Positions 18,185 through 27,176 are shown, counted from the stretch's first letter. The stretch is 64,000 nt of DNA from G020351775 sp039588335 (GCA_039588335.1 JBDGZZ010000003.1:3321-67320); one strand, 5' to 3'. Notes: generated from the letters alone by a model not told the origin. Program-made: numbers and translations.

Positions 18185-19585
18185 TCAGGGAACGGATACG
18201 TCGGTCTCTCGGGTGAAGATCCAGTATGCTCTACCCAGCCTCCGCCCGGCGGCTTCAGCTTCCTCACGGGTCGTGAATGGTCCCAACACGACTCGGTACA
18301 ACAGCTCCTCTGTCGAGTCAGGCTGGAGCACACTTGCGTTCAGGCCAGCTCTGCTGAGCTCATCGGCAAAGGATTGTGCCCATGACGGGTTGCGCGAGCT
18401 GCTGACCTGAACGTACATCACCAAGCCCGTCTGTTCCTCACCCTGGGGGCTATCCGCCGCGAATTCCAGTGCGGGTCGTCGCGGATCCCATGCCGTCGTC
18501 AGCCATGGGTCACCTGGTGGCGCACCCACCTCTGCTACCGCGCTGAATTCACTGCCGTCTATCGCCACCACTCGACCTTGTTGCCTCACCAGAATGGTCC
18601 CATCCGGCGCGATAGCTGGTAGATCAGGTCCCCAAGACCCTTGGATCACGGCCACCACGTCGAAGCTCGCGAGGTCGACTATCCAGAACGTCTCGTTCTC
18701 CGACAGTGCCAGCATCACGCGGCCCATTGGGTCCATACGCAGGTCAACCACTCTTCCGTCCAACTGCACCTGTTGGTCTACTTCGGTCGCGAACCGCCCA
18801 AATGAAACCAGCAAGTCATCTCCCAACACGGTATAAATCCGGTGTGCCGAGGGAGAGATCTGCACCCGCCGGGGCCGCGGAGTCAGCGTTGTGAACCTGG
18901 TCCCGGCTGTGTCTGCAGGGTCGAACATGGCTATCCCGCTGTCTGTTGCCACAGCAACGAATCTGCCCCAACGGGAAACAGCCAGGTCGCCGTCCGGAAT
19001 CGGCCGTCGTCCTGATGATTGGCCGTTGGCCAACCAGACTAGTTCCCGCCCCATGTCCGTCTGAACCAGCGCCAGGAGGCGGCCTCGGACGGCTCCCCAA
19101 ATGGCCAGAGTGGAGTCGGCGAGCGTGTCGGGCCATGTGTTTGTGCGCCGGTGTTCCGCTTGCGCCACCGAACCGTCTGCCCGTACCAGATAGGTCGTGC
19201 CGGTAGGTCCCATGGCGGCGGCCACGACGTTGGAATCGAGTGTACGAGAGCGCCCTGTCACCAGGTCAAGCGCGATCAGATTGGCAGCCAATGTGTCTGA
19301 ACGGCGTGTCAGCGCGTAAATGAGGTCGTCGTCACCTGAGAAACCCACTACTTGCTGGGTGGGCTGGCGTCCAATCTCGAATCTCCAAGACACCTCTTCC
19401 AGATCCGGCAGCCGGTACAGTCGCGCCACATTGGCCGCTGCGGGGAAGCGGAACGCTACCGAGGCTCCTGTCCCCATCGTAGGCGGTGCCTCAGCCAGCG
19501 CCGCCATCATGGGGTTGGAGGCTGGTTCGGAGCGGCAGCCGAGTACTACGGCCAAGGTGCCGACCAAAATGTAGCGAATAGTCAC
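18185..19585 (-). CDS. Lipoprotein with propeller-like body and C-terminal SPOR domain
   Basis: The 466-residue product begins MTIRYILVGTLAVVLGC, a clear lipoprotein signal (lipobox VLGC). The middle (about residues 40-350) is a string of beta-strand repeats (LPDLEEVSWRFEIG, DDDLIYALTR, GRFVAVATDSGIAMFD, GRVMLALSENETFWIVDL) like a seven-bladed propeller without a named motif. The last 80 residues (MYVQVSSSRNPSWAQSFADE to LGPFTTREEAEAAGRRL) match the SPOR domain that binds glycan stripped of stem peptides at division sites. The GTG at 19585 is chosen because the signal begins there; a TTG at 19621 is possible. It follows the peptidase-barrel gene and precedes smc by 105 nt. Confidence 0.65.
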   Translation of the reverse strand: MTIRYILVGTLAVVLGCRSEPASNPMMAALAEAPPTMGTGASVAFRFPAAANVARLYRLPDLEEVSWRFEIGRQPTQQVVGFSGDDDLIYALTRRSDTLAANLIALDLVTGRSRTLDSNVVAAAMGPTGTTYLVRADGSVAQAEHRRTNTWPDTLADSTLAIWGAVRGRLLALVQTDMGRELVWLANGQSSGRRPIPDGDLAVSRWGRFVAVATDSGIAMFDPADTAGTRFTTLTPRPRRVQISPSAHRIYTVLGDDLLVSFGRFATEVDQQVQLDGRVVDLRMDPMGRVMLALSENETFWIVDLASFDVVAVIQGSWGPDLPAIAPDGTILVRQQGRVVAIDGSEFSAVAEVGAPPGDPWLTTAWDPRRPALEFAADSPQGEEQTGLVMYVQVSSSRNPSWAQSFADELSRAGLNASVLQPDSTEELLYRVVLGPFTTREEAEAAGRRLGRAYWIFTRETDVSVP

Positions 19586-19652
19586 GGGCGGAAGATTAGG
19601 TACCCGTGCGTCGTTGAGCAAGGAGTTCTTCTCACGAGTCCGGGGACTCCGT

Positions 19653-22600
19653 CTAGAAGGTCGGTCCGAAACTCAGAATCCAGTAGAATCCTTGTACCTC
19701 TCGGGTCAGCGGTCGGGCGAAGTCTGCCCGGAGGATGAAGAGGCCGAACAAGTTGCTGCGGAGTGAGAAACCCCAGCTTGCCAGGGGCGCCCGATAGTTG
19801 CCCTTGTTGCGTTTCTGGACTTCGTTTCTCTTCCAGACGAGCTCGTTTCCTCGATTCCAAGCGATGCCCACGTCGAGGAATACTGCTGTCTCGATCGGTG
19901 GCATTGGGATAGGACCCGATCCGAGCCCCAGTATTCGGTAGAGCGGAATCCGCAACTCACCGCTCGCAACGGCAATGCGTGATCCGATGAGTTGGTCGAA
20001 CGCCCCGCACTCCGTGACCGACTGTTGTCCGTCGGTCGAGCATTCGCCTCGCCTGTACGAGCCAGACGTGTAGCCCCGGAGGAGGTCCGTACGCCCCAGG
20101 AAGATCGGAAACTGGCCGCTGGATCCTCCGAACCGGCCGAAAAACAAGAGTCGGGAGGCGAAGCTGAACGGCCCGAACAACTGGTCGTATCTCCTGTAGT
20201 CAACCAGAACCTGGTGGAAATTCCAGTCTCCCATGGCGGGTGCGTATTCGAGTCTGCTGCGCCGGCCGATAAAGGGGCCAGTCCACAACGAGGCCGTGTT
20301 GTCGAAGACAAGTGCGATGGAAGGCTGCAAGTAATAGGCGTTCTCGATCGGTAGATCCCTTCTCTCGGCATCTATCACGATCCCGGTCCCGGGCTGTACA
20401 AATTGAACGAGATCTACCATGCTCCGAGAGGCGTTTACTCCACGGAGGGTGAATTCCAGTCGCTGAAACCGGTTGAACGGCCTGATCGTCTCGAGGAACG
20501 CTCGGCGCAGCACTAGCCGTTCGTAACGCGTCGCGTAGAACTCGCCGCCGCCGGGTGTGGTTCCAAAGAAGGTGCCGTTGTAGTAAAAGATGGGTTCCTG
20601 TGCCGCTCCGACTGCCCAGTTGATCCTATGCCCCAGGTTGGCGTACGTCGCGAGGAACTGTGCCTCATCGACACGCCCGTTGATCATGCCCGCCAGAAAC
20701 AGCCGGCGATTCCCCAACATGTCAGAGAACGAAACGGCACTCCCGCCAAAGAAACCACCGCCGAAGGTGTCTCGCACGTATCCGATCGTGGGTTGGATCG
20801 CGTAATCGACCGACAGCTTGGGCGAGTATCCGCGGAAAGTGAAATCGGTAGAATCCGGTAGTGAGAGACTCGTGCTGTCGAGCAGACTCCTCACCGTCAG
20901 GAGCGGCGGGATCGCTGTTTTCTCCTCGTCTCCCGGTGCCAGGTCTGATCTCCTAAACCCGCTTTGAGTCCGGTACAGAGACCCCGGTTCAAAGACGCTG
21001 ATGACCTTCTCTGGCTTCCGCTCGCTGCCCTCTGCCAAGGCGCTGGGCCCAGTGCTCGAGTGCAGCCGCAACAACGATACGAGATGCTCTCCGTCCAACG
21101 AGTCCGCGGAATTCGGCCCGTCACTGAGCGACGTAACGACTACCCGGCCGTCTTTATCTCCGTAAGGTCTACCCTTCAGAGATCGTGGGTCGTCGATTCC
21201 GTATACGTTGAACTCGTCTTTTTCATAGTACGTGAACACCAGGCGATCGGCCTTGGACGCCCACGAAATTGCTGGTGAGAGAGGTGTTATTCCCGCGGTT
21301 CCCGTTGCAACATCCGTCAGTTGATAGACCTTGCTTTCACGCAACTCGAATAGGAACACGTTGTAGGCACCGGTACGGTCGGAGATGAATGCGACCGACT
21401 GTCCGTCTGGTGCCCATTGGGGGTTTGTGTTTTGGCCACTCATTCCTGGGAGCACGTCGATCCTGCCTGAGGCCAAGTCGTAGGTGGCAAGGTTCAACGG
21501 ACTCATCTTGAGTCCGGCCAGGTCTGTTTCGGGACCACGGTCAGTGGCGAAGCCCACCGTACGGCCGTCTGGGGACCAAACGGGGTGCAGATCCGCGAAC
21601 TTGTCGTTGGTGAGCCTCCGAAGTTGCGTCCCGTCGGAATTCACCGTGAATAGGTCCGAGATCCCCCCGTCGTATCCGGTGAAGACGAGTTGGGTGCCGT
21701 CCGGGGACCAAGATGGAGTCGTCAATCCGTGCAGTGGGACCTCTATGCGATTCACGACCTTGTTGCGATTGACGTCGAATATCACGAGGTCGTCGCTGCC
21801 GCCACGCTTGGCCGCGAACGCCAGAAGACGCCCGTCGTATGACCACGAACCGGCTGAATTGAGAAAGCGTAGACTCTCGAACTGGCTGCTGAACGCGCTC
21901 TTCACCAAACGCCGCTCAACACGGCCCGTCTCAGCCTTGGCAAGGTAGAGGTCGATCCAGTACCAGTTCCCTTCGGAGAGATACGCAATGTACTCGCCGT
22001 CCGGTGAGATCGAGGGAGAGATATGCAGGGTGCCGGAGGATCGTTCTTTGGTGAGGATTGGGCGGGCGAAGCTCTCGGCTGACTGTTCGGAGGCCAGTTG
22101 CGCCCGGTACTCACTCTCGATGGCGGCATGCCATTGATCGGAGAACTCCTCGAACGTGACGCCTAGAACTCGCTGGAATGCCGGCGCCACACCTGATACC
22201 GACGCCGAGTGCAGTATCTGTGAGATAGACTCGTCTCCCCAACGCTCGCCCACATAAGACCACAGTGCGTGTCCGTACCGATATGGAGTAAACCTGGCGT
22301 CACTCGTGAGCTGTTCGATGGTGGGAAGCCGTCCTTGGAGCACGTCATCCCGTAACCACATCGCCGTTTGTGCATTCACCGGTCCGAGCGAGAGATACTC
22401 GGCGAGCCCTTCCATGAACCAAAGCGGTGGATTCACCGCGATCAGCCTCTGAAGGCCGGCTCCAACCGTTCCCGAGGCAAAGATGTCAAACTGAAACTGG
22501 TGGACTATCTCGTGCTGGAGAACGTGTTCGAACTCAGCGTAGGAACCGGTGAACGGAAGAAGAATCCGGTGTCGGTACGGTTCGGTTACTCCACCCGTAC

Positions 22601-22952
22601 CCTCCCCGATGTTGGTGACGTTGTTCTGTTGGAACTCGCTGTGAGAAGCATACAGAATGATCGGTTGTCGCTGTCGGTATCTGTGGTTCAGGAGGCGGGA
22701 CAGACGGGCATACGAGCGCTCGGCCATTCTGGCGCCATCGACGGCGGCCTGGCGCTCTCCCTCGTAGTAATAGACGTCGAAATGTTCGGTTTGAACGACC
22801 GAGAACTCGAGATGACGATGCTGGACCTTGTTCTGTCCGAAATACTGTGCGCGCACGGGTGGCCCGATCGCCACTACCGCTAGCCCGAGGACAATCGCGA
22901 GTCGGCGTAGTGCCGCTAGGCTAGGGAAGACCTCCGACAGCAGAGGGTGCAT
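19653..22952 (-). CDS. Gluzincin-like peptidase domain fused to PD40 propeller and Omp85-like barrel
   Basis: The 1099-residue protein has a signal peptide (LAIVLGLAVVAIGPPVRA). A peptidase-MA-like domain follows, with HEIVH at 147-151 and downstream Glu in WFMEGLAEY (181-186). A TolB/PD40 propeller occupies about residues 300-580, with repeats such as ISPSISPDGEYIAYLSEG, SPDGTQLVFTG, WSPDGRTVGFATD and WAPDGQSVAFISD. The C-terminal 400 residues are barrel-like beta strands (SVDYAIQPTIGYVRDTFGGGF, FIGRRSRLEYAPAMGDW, FLGRTDLLRGYTSGSYR) ending in an aromatic residue (GPTF), like surface-antigen/Omp85 barrels. The start overlaps the rsfS end by 32 bp. It is expected to sit in the outer membrane; substrate unknown. 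Confidence 0.75.
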   Translation of the reverse strand: MHPLLSEVFPSLAALRRLAIVLGLAVVAIGPPVRAQYFGQNKVQHRHLEFSVVQTEHFDVYYYEGERQAAVDGARMAERSYARLSRLLNHRYRQRQPIILYASHSEFQQNNVTNIGEGTGGVTEPYRHRILLPFTGSYAEFEHVLQHEIVHQFQFDIFASGTVGAGLQRLIAVNPPLWFMEGLAEYLSLGPVNAQTAMWLRDDVLQGRLPTIEQLTSDARFTPYRYGHALWSYVGERWGDESISQILHSASVSGVAPAFQRVLGVTFEEFSDQWHAAIESEYRAQLASEQSAESFARPILTKERSSGTLHISPSISPDGEYIAYLSEGNWYWIDLYLAKAETGRVERRLVKSAFSSQFESLRFLNSAGSWSYDGRLLAFAAKRGGSDDLVIFDVNRNKVVNRIEVPLHGLTTPSWSPDGTQLVFTGYDGGISDLFTVNSDGTQLRRLTNDKFADLHPVWSPDGRTVGFATDRGPETDLAGLKMSPLNLATYDLASGRIDVLPGMSGQNTNPQWAPDGQSVAFISDRTGAYNVFLFELRESKVYQLTDVATGTAGITPLSPAISWASKADRLVFTYYEKDEFNVYGIDDPRSLKGRPYGDKDGRVVVTSLSDGPNSADSLDGEHLVSLLRLHSSTGPSALAEGSERKPEKVISVFEPGSLYRTQSGFRRSDLAPGDEEKTAIPPLLTVRSLLDSTSLSLPDSTDFTFRGYSPKLSVDYAIQPTIGYVRDTFGGGFFGGSAVSFSDMLGNRRLFLAGMINGRVDEAQFLATYANLGHRINWAVGAAQEPIFYYNGTFFGTTPGGGEFYATRYERLVLRRAFLETIRPFNRFQRLEFTLRGVNASRSMVDLVQFVQPGTGIVIDAERRDLPIENAYYLQPSIALVFDNTASLWTGPFIGRRSRLEYAPAMGDWNFHQVLVDYRRYDQLFGPFSFASRLLFFGRFGGSSGQFPIFLGRTDLLRGYTSGSYRRGECSTDGQQSVTECGAFDQLIGSRIAVASGELRIPLYRILGLGSGPIPMPPIETAVFLDVGIAWNRGNELVWKRNEVQKRNKGNYRAPLASWGFSLRSNLFGLFILRADFARPLTREVQGFYWILSFGPTF

Positions 22953-23265
22953 CCGACCAGAGCCGCTCCAGTTGGTAGAACTCTCGCAGCGTCGGATGGA
23001 AAATGTGGACGACGAAATCCACGTAATCCAGCAACGCCCAGCGTCCAGATCTGATGCCTTCGACGTGGTGCGTTCTCCGGCCCGCTTGCCTCATGGCCTC
23101 CTGAACGTGTTCGGCCAGTGCGCGGACATGCACGTCTGATGATCCCGACGCCACTATGAAGTAGTCGGTTGCGTCACTGAGCTTCCTGAGATCGAGGACA
23201 ATGATGTCCTTGGCCTTGTGGTCGTCGAGTGCGCTGACTACCGCCTGTAGGTGCTGTGCGTTCTC
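22921..23265 (-). CDS. rsfS: Ribosomal silencing factor RsfS, start codon unclear
   Basis: The conserved frame (about 114 codons) matches RsfS/YbeB/Iojap, which binds L14 and blocks subunit joining in starvation. Visible motifs are LDDHKAKDIIVLDLRKLSDA, TDYFIVASGSSDVHVRALAE, HHVEGIRSGRWALLDYVDFV and FYQLERLWSDAP. No ATG, GTG or TTG lies in frame between the preceding TGA (23328-23326) and the conserved core; the first in-frame candidate (GTG at 23154) would remove a third of the domain. An ATG at 23273-23271 stands at the right place but one base out of frame. A missing base, or unusual initiation, is possible. The coordinates given mark the conserved frame from the first Glu. Confidence 0.75.
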   Translation of the reverse strand, partial: ENAQHLQAVVSALDDHKAKDIIVLDLRKLSDATDYFIVASGSSDVHVRALAEHVQEAMRQAGRRTHHVEGIRSGRWALLDYVDFVVHIFHPTLREFYQLERLWSDAPSAVGGLP

Positions 23266-23325
23266 AGCACCATCGTTCTCTGAATAGCCGGTCCGCGTGG
23301 AATTAGTTCCCGTGGGTTCTCGTCC

Positions 23326-25134
23326 TCAGTCTTCTACCTGATAGAATATACCCCACGCGCCAGGACCGACATGAACACCTATGGCCGCGGTTACCGGACT
23401 CACTATGCATGAGCGGGGGGAATAGCGAGTGACCAAGTCGGCCCTCAGCCGCTCCGCGATAGTCTCGGCACCTGCATGCGCGATCCCAAGTCGGAGTGAT
23501 GACGGCCTGGGCGTCAGACGCTGGTCGAGGTGCCGGAGTACCCGGGGAATGAGGTGGTCACGCCCGCGTACCCGGTCGAGTGGTACCACCCTTCCTTCCC
23601 GGTTCACCTCCAAGATTGGTTTTATGTCCAGCAACCCGCCCAACCAAGCTCGGCCGCGGCTCACGCGTCCTGACCGCAGCAGGTTGTCGAATACGTCAAC
23701 GGTGAAGAACCCACCGGATTGGTCGCGTATTCGCACCAATTCCTGGTGGATCTCTCCTATGGACCGTCCTTCTTCGATCAGTTCGGCAGCTCGCAACGCC
23801 ATCAATCCTAGCCCAACCGACGCTGAGCGTGAGTCTGTGATCGTGATGCCGTCAAGCTTGCTGGCCTGGGCTGCTACCTGTGCTGAGGCAAGCGTCCCTG
23901 ACAGGGCGCTTGCAAGGAACAGTCCAAGCACTTCTTCCGCGTCGGACCTGGCGTCTTCGAATCCGCGAGCGAGGGCCGCCGGAGTTGGTTGCGAAGTGGT
24001 GAATATCGTGCCGCTTTCTCTCATTCGGGTGTACAGCTCGTCCCCGCCGATGTCCACGCGATCCAAATACGTTTTGCTGCCATCCATGACCTGAAGTGGG
24101 ACAACTATCATGGCGTGCTTGTCGATGATGTCGTCTGGCAGGTCACAGGAAGAGTCCATCACAATGGCGATGCGGCGTCTCGTCTCGTGCAGCTCGCGGT
24201 GCTGCTCTCGCATGTCGTCGGCTTTGGTCAGTTCGATGTCGCCCCACTTTCCGACCAACTCAAAGACCTTGTCCGGCGTGTTCGTGTGGATGTGAATCTT
24301 GAGCAGGTCATCGGTAGACAGCACGACGATCGATCCTCCGAACTGTCTTAGCTGGGAGCGAATCTCTATTGCGGGAGGGAAATGTTCGCTCCTGGCGAGT
24401 ACCTCGGTGCAGAACTGGAAGTCTCTATCGGCCGCCACATCTGCCAATGCCGCCGCGTCGGGAACGTCGTAGTCAACGGGTCCCTCGGCTGCGAGAATCG
24501 GGTCACCCTGAATCAACCGCACGATGCCCTCGAGCATGCGTACGAAAGCCTTGGCTCCCGCATCGACCACGCCAGCTTCCTTGAGGACGCTCAGGAGTTC
24601 CGGCGTCTTTTGTAGCGTGTCCTCAGCATGGCTGAGGACACGGCCCATCACTTCTTCGAAATTCGTGGTCTCGAGGACGGCTCGTTCAGCCTCTGCCGCC
24701 GCCTCGCGGGCAACCGTGAGGATCGTTCCCTCGACCGGTTCGTCAAGCGACTGATGGAGACGATCCGCTCCCGAACGTATTGCTCGAGCCACGTCACCTG
24801 CTGTGGCAACGTCCTTCTTTTCGAGCGTTTCTTTGAAACCAAGGAGGAACTGGGAAAGCAGCATCCCGGAGTTGCCCCGGGCGGAGAAGATGCTTGCCTC
24901 GGCCATGCTTCGGGCTATTGCTGGGAGCGGCGCTGGGCCCAATCGCCGGACTGCTTCTGCTACTGCTCGTAGCGTTGACGCGAAGTTGGTGCCGGTATCG
25001 CCGTCCGGCACCGGGAACACGTTGATTCGATTCAGTTCTTCGCGACCGGCATCGAGCCAGTCGGCCGCGGCGAGCAGCGAGAGCCTCAACCGGGGACCGT
25101 CGAGGTAGGCGATCCCGACGGGTACGGTGGTCAC
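23326..25134 (-). CDS. FakA-like (DAK2) kinase fused to DegV/FakB fatty-acid-binding domain
   Basis: The 602-residue protein has the DhaL/DAK2 kinase domain first (NVFPVPDGDTGTN with metal-binding Asp residues at 38-50, ARGNSGMLLSQ at 85-95, VVDAGAKAF at 189-197). A middle domain follows with C242 in FCTEVL and H281/H283 in IHIHTNTP, as in FakA. From about residue 321 there is a full DegV domain (IAIVMDSSCDLPDD, FTTSQPTPAALARGFE, LFLASALSGTLASAQ, ITDSRSASVGLGL). FakA and FakB together phosphorylate fatty acids. The start is GTG 25134, overlapping the rplI stop as TAGTG with a GGAAG site; a longer GTG start at 25155 is less likely. Confidence 0.85.
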   Translation of the reverse strand: MTTVPVGIAYLDGPRLRLSLLAAADWLDAGREELNRINVFPVPDGDTGTNFASTLRAVAEAVRRLGPAPLPAIARSMAEASIFSARGNSGMLLSQFLLGFKETLEKKDVATAGDVARAIRSGADRLHQSLDEPVEGTILTVAREAAAEAERAVLETTNFEEVMGRVLSHAEDTLQKTPELLSVLKEAGVVDAGAKAFVRMLEGIVRLIQGDPILAAEGPVDYDVPDAAALADVAADRDFQFCTEVLARSEHFPPAIEIRSQLRQFGGSIVVLSTDDLLKIHIHTNTPDKVFELVGKWGDIELTKADDMREQHRELHETRRRIAIVMDSSCDLPDDIIDKHAMIVVPLQVMDGSKTYLDRVDIGGDELYTRMRESGTIFTTSQPTPAALARGFEDARSDAEEVLGLFLASALSGTLASAQVAAQASKLDGITITDSRSASVGLGLMALRAAELIEEGRSIGEIHQELVRIRDQSGGFFTVDVFDNLLRSGRVSRGRAWLGGLLDIKPILEVNREGRVVPLDRVRGRDHLIPRVLRHLDQRLTPRPSSLRLGIAHAGAETIAERLRADLVTRYSPRSCIVSPVTAAIGVHVGPGAWGIFYQVED

Positions 25135-25580
25135 TACTCTTCCTTCACCACCCACACTCTCAGTTCGGCTTTTACCTCAGGGTGTAGGCGAACGGGCACT
25201 TTGTAGATACCGATCATCTTGATCGGCTCCTCCAATTCGATGATCCGCTTGTCGATATCATAACCGAGCTCCGCGACCTTTGCGGCGATGTCGGCCGAAG
25301 TGATCGATCCGAAGAGCTTGTCACCCTCTCCGGCCTTCACGCTGAATTCCGCTGAGATTCCTGCCAGCCGTTCCGCCAACGCTTCGGCATCTCCACGCTC
25401 GGCTGCGCTGCGTTGGGCGCGCTCGACGGCCTCAGCCTCGACTCGGCGCCGGTTCGCAGCGGTGGCTGCGTATGCTAGCCCCTTCGGAAGGAGGAAATTC
25501 CGCGCGTAGCCGTTCTTGACTTTGACGATCTCGCCCGCATGTCCAACGTTGGCGATGGTTTCTCTGAGTATCACTTCCAT
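25134..25580 (-). CDS. rplI: 50S ribosomal protein L9
   Basis: The 148-residue protein begins MEVILRETIANVGHAGEIVKVKNGYARNFL with the N-terminal rRNA-binding domain signature ending in LLPKGLAYAA. A long connecting helix (residues 40-75) leads to the C-terminal domain (GDKLFGSITSADIAAKVAE, IGIYKVPVRLHPEVKAELRVWV). It belongs to the usual rpsF-rpsR-rplI cluster, here with a DUF2232 membrane protein between rpsR and rplI. Confidence 0.96.
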   Translation of the reverse strand: MEVILRETIANVGHAGEIVKVKNGYARNFLLPKGLAYAATAANRRRVEAEAVERAQRSAAERGDAEALAERLAGISAEFSVKAGEGDKLFGSITSADIAAKVAELGYDIDKRIIELEEPIKMIGIYKVPVRLHPEVKAELRVWVVKEE

Positions 25581-25586
25581 ATCAAT

Positions 25587-26525
25587 TCAACTCGCTTGCG
25601 GCGATTTCCACCGCCGTCTGAGGTCCAGGCCCGAATCAACCACGCCCAATAGGATGGCACCGGCGACGGCGATGGGCAATATCAGGAATGCCGCCAAGAT
25701 GACGAAGACGGCTATGAATGGGCTGCTCGCTCCGATCAACTGGAGACCGAAAGCAACTACCGCAGCTCCCCTGATCGCATACAGCGCACCCATGACGATC
25801 AAGAGGTTGGTGGCTCCGAGCTTGGCTGCCGACAAGAACGGGATCAACGTCACCAGCAGAGGCGGGATTACGACCCACCCTAACTGCTCGCTGAAACGAA
25901 AGCTGGTGAATCGCCCCAGTTTTGCCCCGTGTGGTGCGCTTGCCACACGGCGGTAAATAGCCGTCGCCAGAGCCAAGCCCGCAATGAGTTGCAGTGCCAC
26001 AGCCGCAGGGAAATAATTTGCCGTGTAGCGAACCGTATCGCCCAACAGCGCAGCCAAATTGCCGCTGCCCGATGCGCCGCCTTGCTCTGCCATCCACAAT
26101 AGCTGGGAGATCTCCCGGAGCACACGACCCGTTTCATGAGCCACCCACCAGCGTAGCTCACCCCATGAAGAGCCAAGAGCCAGGAGCAGCCCACCCGTGG
26201 CCAAAGCCGCGAGCCCAACGGAAACCAGCGCACTATTCGTGAAAGTCGCGGCCGAGTATCGTGTGGTCAGAACAAACCCAGCCGTTGCCAGTACTATCCC
26301 AGCCCGCATCACCTGATCCGGAAGCTCGCCCGCCTCAATGAGCCAGGCCAGGCTCATGCCACCTGCAACTGCCGCGACGAGTGTCTCCTTGGCCGTTCGT
26401 AGCGGAGACGTCGCTAGCAGCACTGCAAGGGGAAGGGCAAATAGAGCTGCTAGGTCGAACGCTATGAACCCCACGATCGCCAACAGCACCAGGCCATGCC
26501 GAGCCAGCCAGCGTCCTATACTCAT
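25587..26525 (-). CDS. DUF2232 (YybS-like) multi-pass membrane protein
   Basis: The 312-residue product (from ATG 26525) has eight or so hydrophobic stretches, for example LVLLAIVGFIAFDLAALFAL, SALVSVGLAALATGGLLLAL, AVALQLIAGLALATAI and FIAVFVILAAFLILPIAVAG. Its length, topology and position beside rpsR and rplI match the DUF2232 family (YybS in Bacillus). The function is unknown. A GTG at 26567, one base after the rpsR stop, is another possible start and would add 14 polar residues; the hydrophobic part begins either way. Confidence 0.75.
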   Translation of the reverse strand: MSIGRWLARHGLVLLAIVGFIAFDLAALFALPLAVLLATSPLRTAKETLVAAVAGGMSLAWLIEAGELPDQVMRAGIVLATAGFVLTTRYSAATFTNSALVSVGLAALATGGLLLALGSSWGELRWWVAHETGRVLREISQLLWMAEQGGASGSGNLAALLGDTVRYTANYFPAAVALQLIAGLALATAIYRRVASAPHGAKLGRFTSFRFSEQLGWVVIPPLLVTLIPFLSAAKLGATNLLIVMGALYAIRGAAVVAFGLQLIGASSPFIAVFVILAAFLILPIAVAGAILLGVVDSGLDLRRRWKSPQAS

Positions 26526-26568
26526 GGAATTACCGTCCCGTGGCTCTCGCCCGGACGGCTGAGACACG

Positions 26569-26787
26569 CTACCGGCTGTGACCTTTGATGAAAGGAACCA
26601 GTGCCAAGTGCCTGGCTCGCTTTATTGCGCGCGAGAGCTGTCGCTGGTGTCGGGCGCACATGCCTGACAGACGGCTCGGCAATATTTTGCCTCGCTCGGT
26701 GGTGAAGCGGGACAGCATTCGCTCGTCCTTGTAGTCCACGACCCTTATTCCCGACTCGCATACGGGGCATGTCTTGCTGGGCCTCAT
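26569..26787 (-). CDS. rpsR: 30S ribosomal protein S18
   Basis: The 72-residue protein has the S18 core (FTTERGKILPSRLSGMCARH, then RQLSRAIKRARHLALVPFI). It carries the zinc-type residues C7 and C10 (TCPVC) with C44 and H47, so it is the C+ form. Its ATG overlaps the rpsF stop (ATGA). S18 binds S6 as a dimer in the 30S platform. The ssb gene that many bacteria place between rpsF and rpsR is absent here. Confidence 0.96.
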   Translation of the reverse strand: MRPSKTCPVCESGIRVVDYKDERMLSRFTTERGKILPSRLSGMCARHQRQLSRAIKRARHLALVPFIKGHSR

Positions 26788-27176
26788 AGTACCTCCTCCA
26801 ATTCCTCATCGTCCAAGGCTTTGGGGGGTCCATCGTCCGGGTCCCGCACAACCTCCGGAACTGCAACCGGGGCAGTTGCCAGACCCTCGTTGATGACTAT
26901 GAGGTGGCGCAAGACACCATCGTCTAGCTTGATGGCCCGCTCGAATTCCGCCAGCGTATCCTGTTCCGTCTCGAACTGGGCGACCACGTAGTAACCCTGT
27001 TCCTTCTTCTTGATGGGATACGCCAGGGAACGCTTGCCCCAGTGGTTGGTATCGGTGATTGGTGTCGGGATTTCTCCCGTCTTGAGGAAGTCGTGGAACC
27101 GATCGAGCCTCTCGTTGATCTCAGGTTCCTCGAGTGCGCTGTCGAAGATATAGACGATCTCGTACTTCCTACTCAT
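26784..27176 (-). CDS. rpsF: 30S ribosomal protein S6
   Basis: The 130-residue protein starts with YEIVYIFDSALEEPEINERL and has HWGKRSLAYPIKKKEQGYYV, both standard S6 motifs. The C-terminal 30 residues are acidic and extended (RDPDDGPPKALDDEELEEVL). An AGGAGG site lies 5-6 nt before the ATG. It leads the rpsF-rpsR-DUF2232-rplI group, and a hairpin in its leader may bind S6:S18. Confidence 0.96.
   Translation of the reverse strand: MSRKYEIVYIFDSALEEPEINERLDRFHDFLKTGEIPTPITDTNHWGKRSLAYPIKKKEQGYYVVAQFETEQDTLAEFERAIKLDDGVLRHLIVINEGLATAPVAVPEVVRDPDDGPPKALDDEELEEVL

Noticed and set aside
23154..23156. GTG at 23154 as the rsfS start
   Set aside because: It would delete the first third of the conserved RsfS domain (the DIIVLDLRKLSDATDY part), which is clearly encoded upstream in the same frame.
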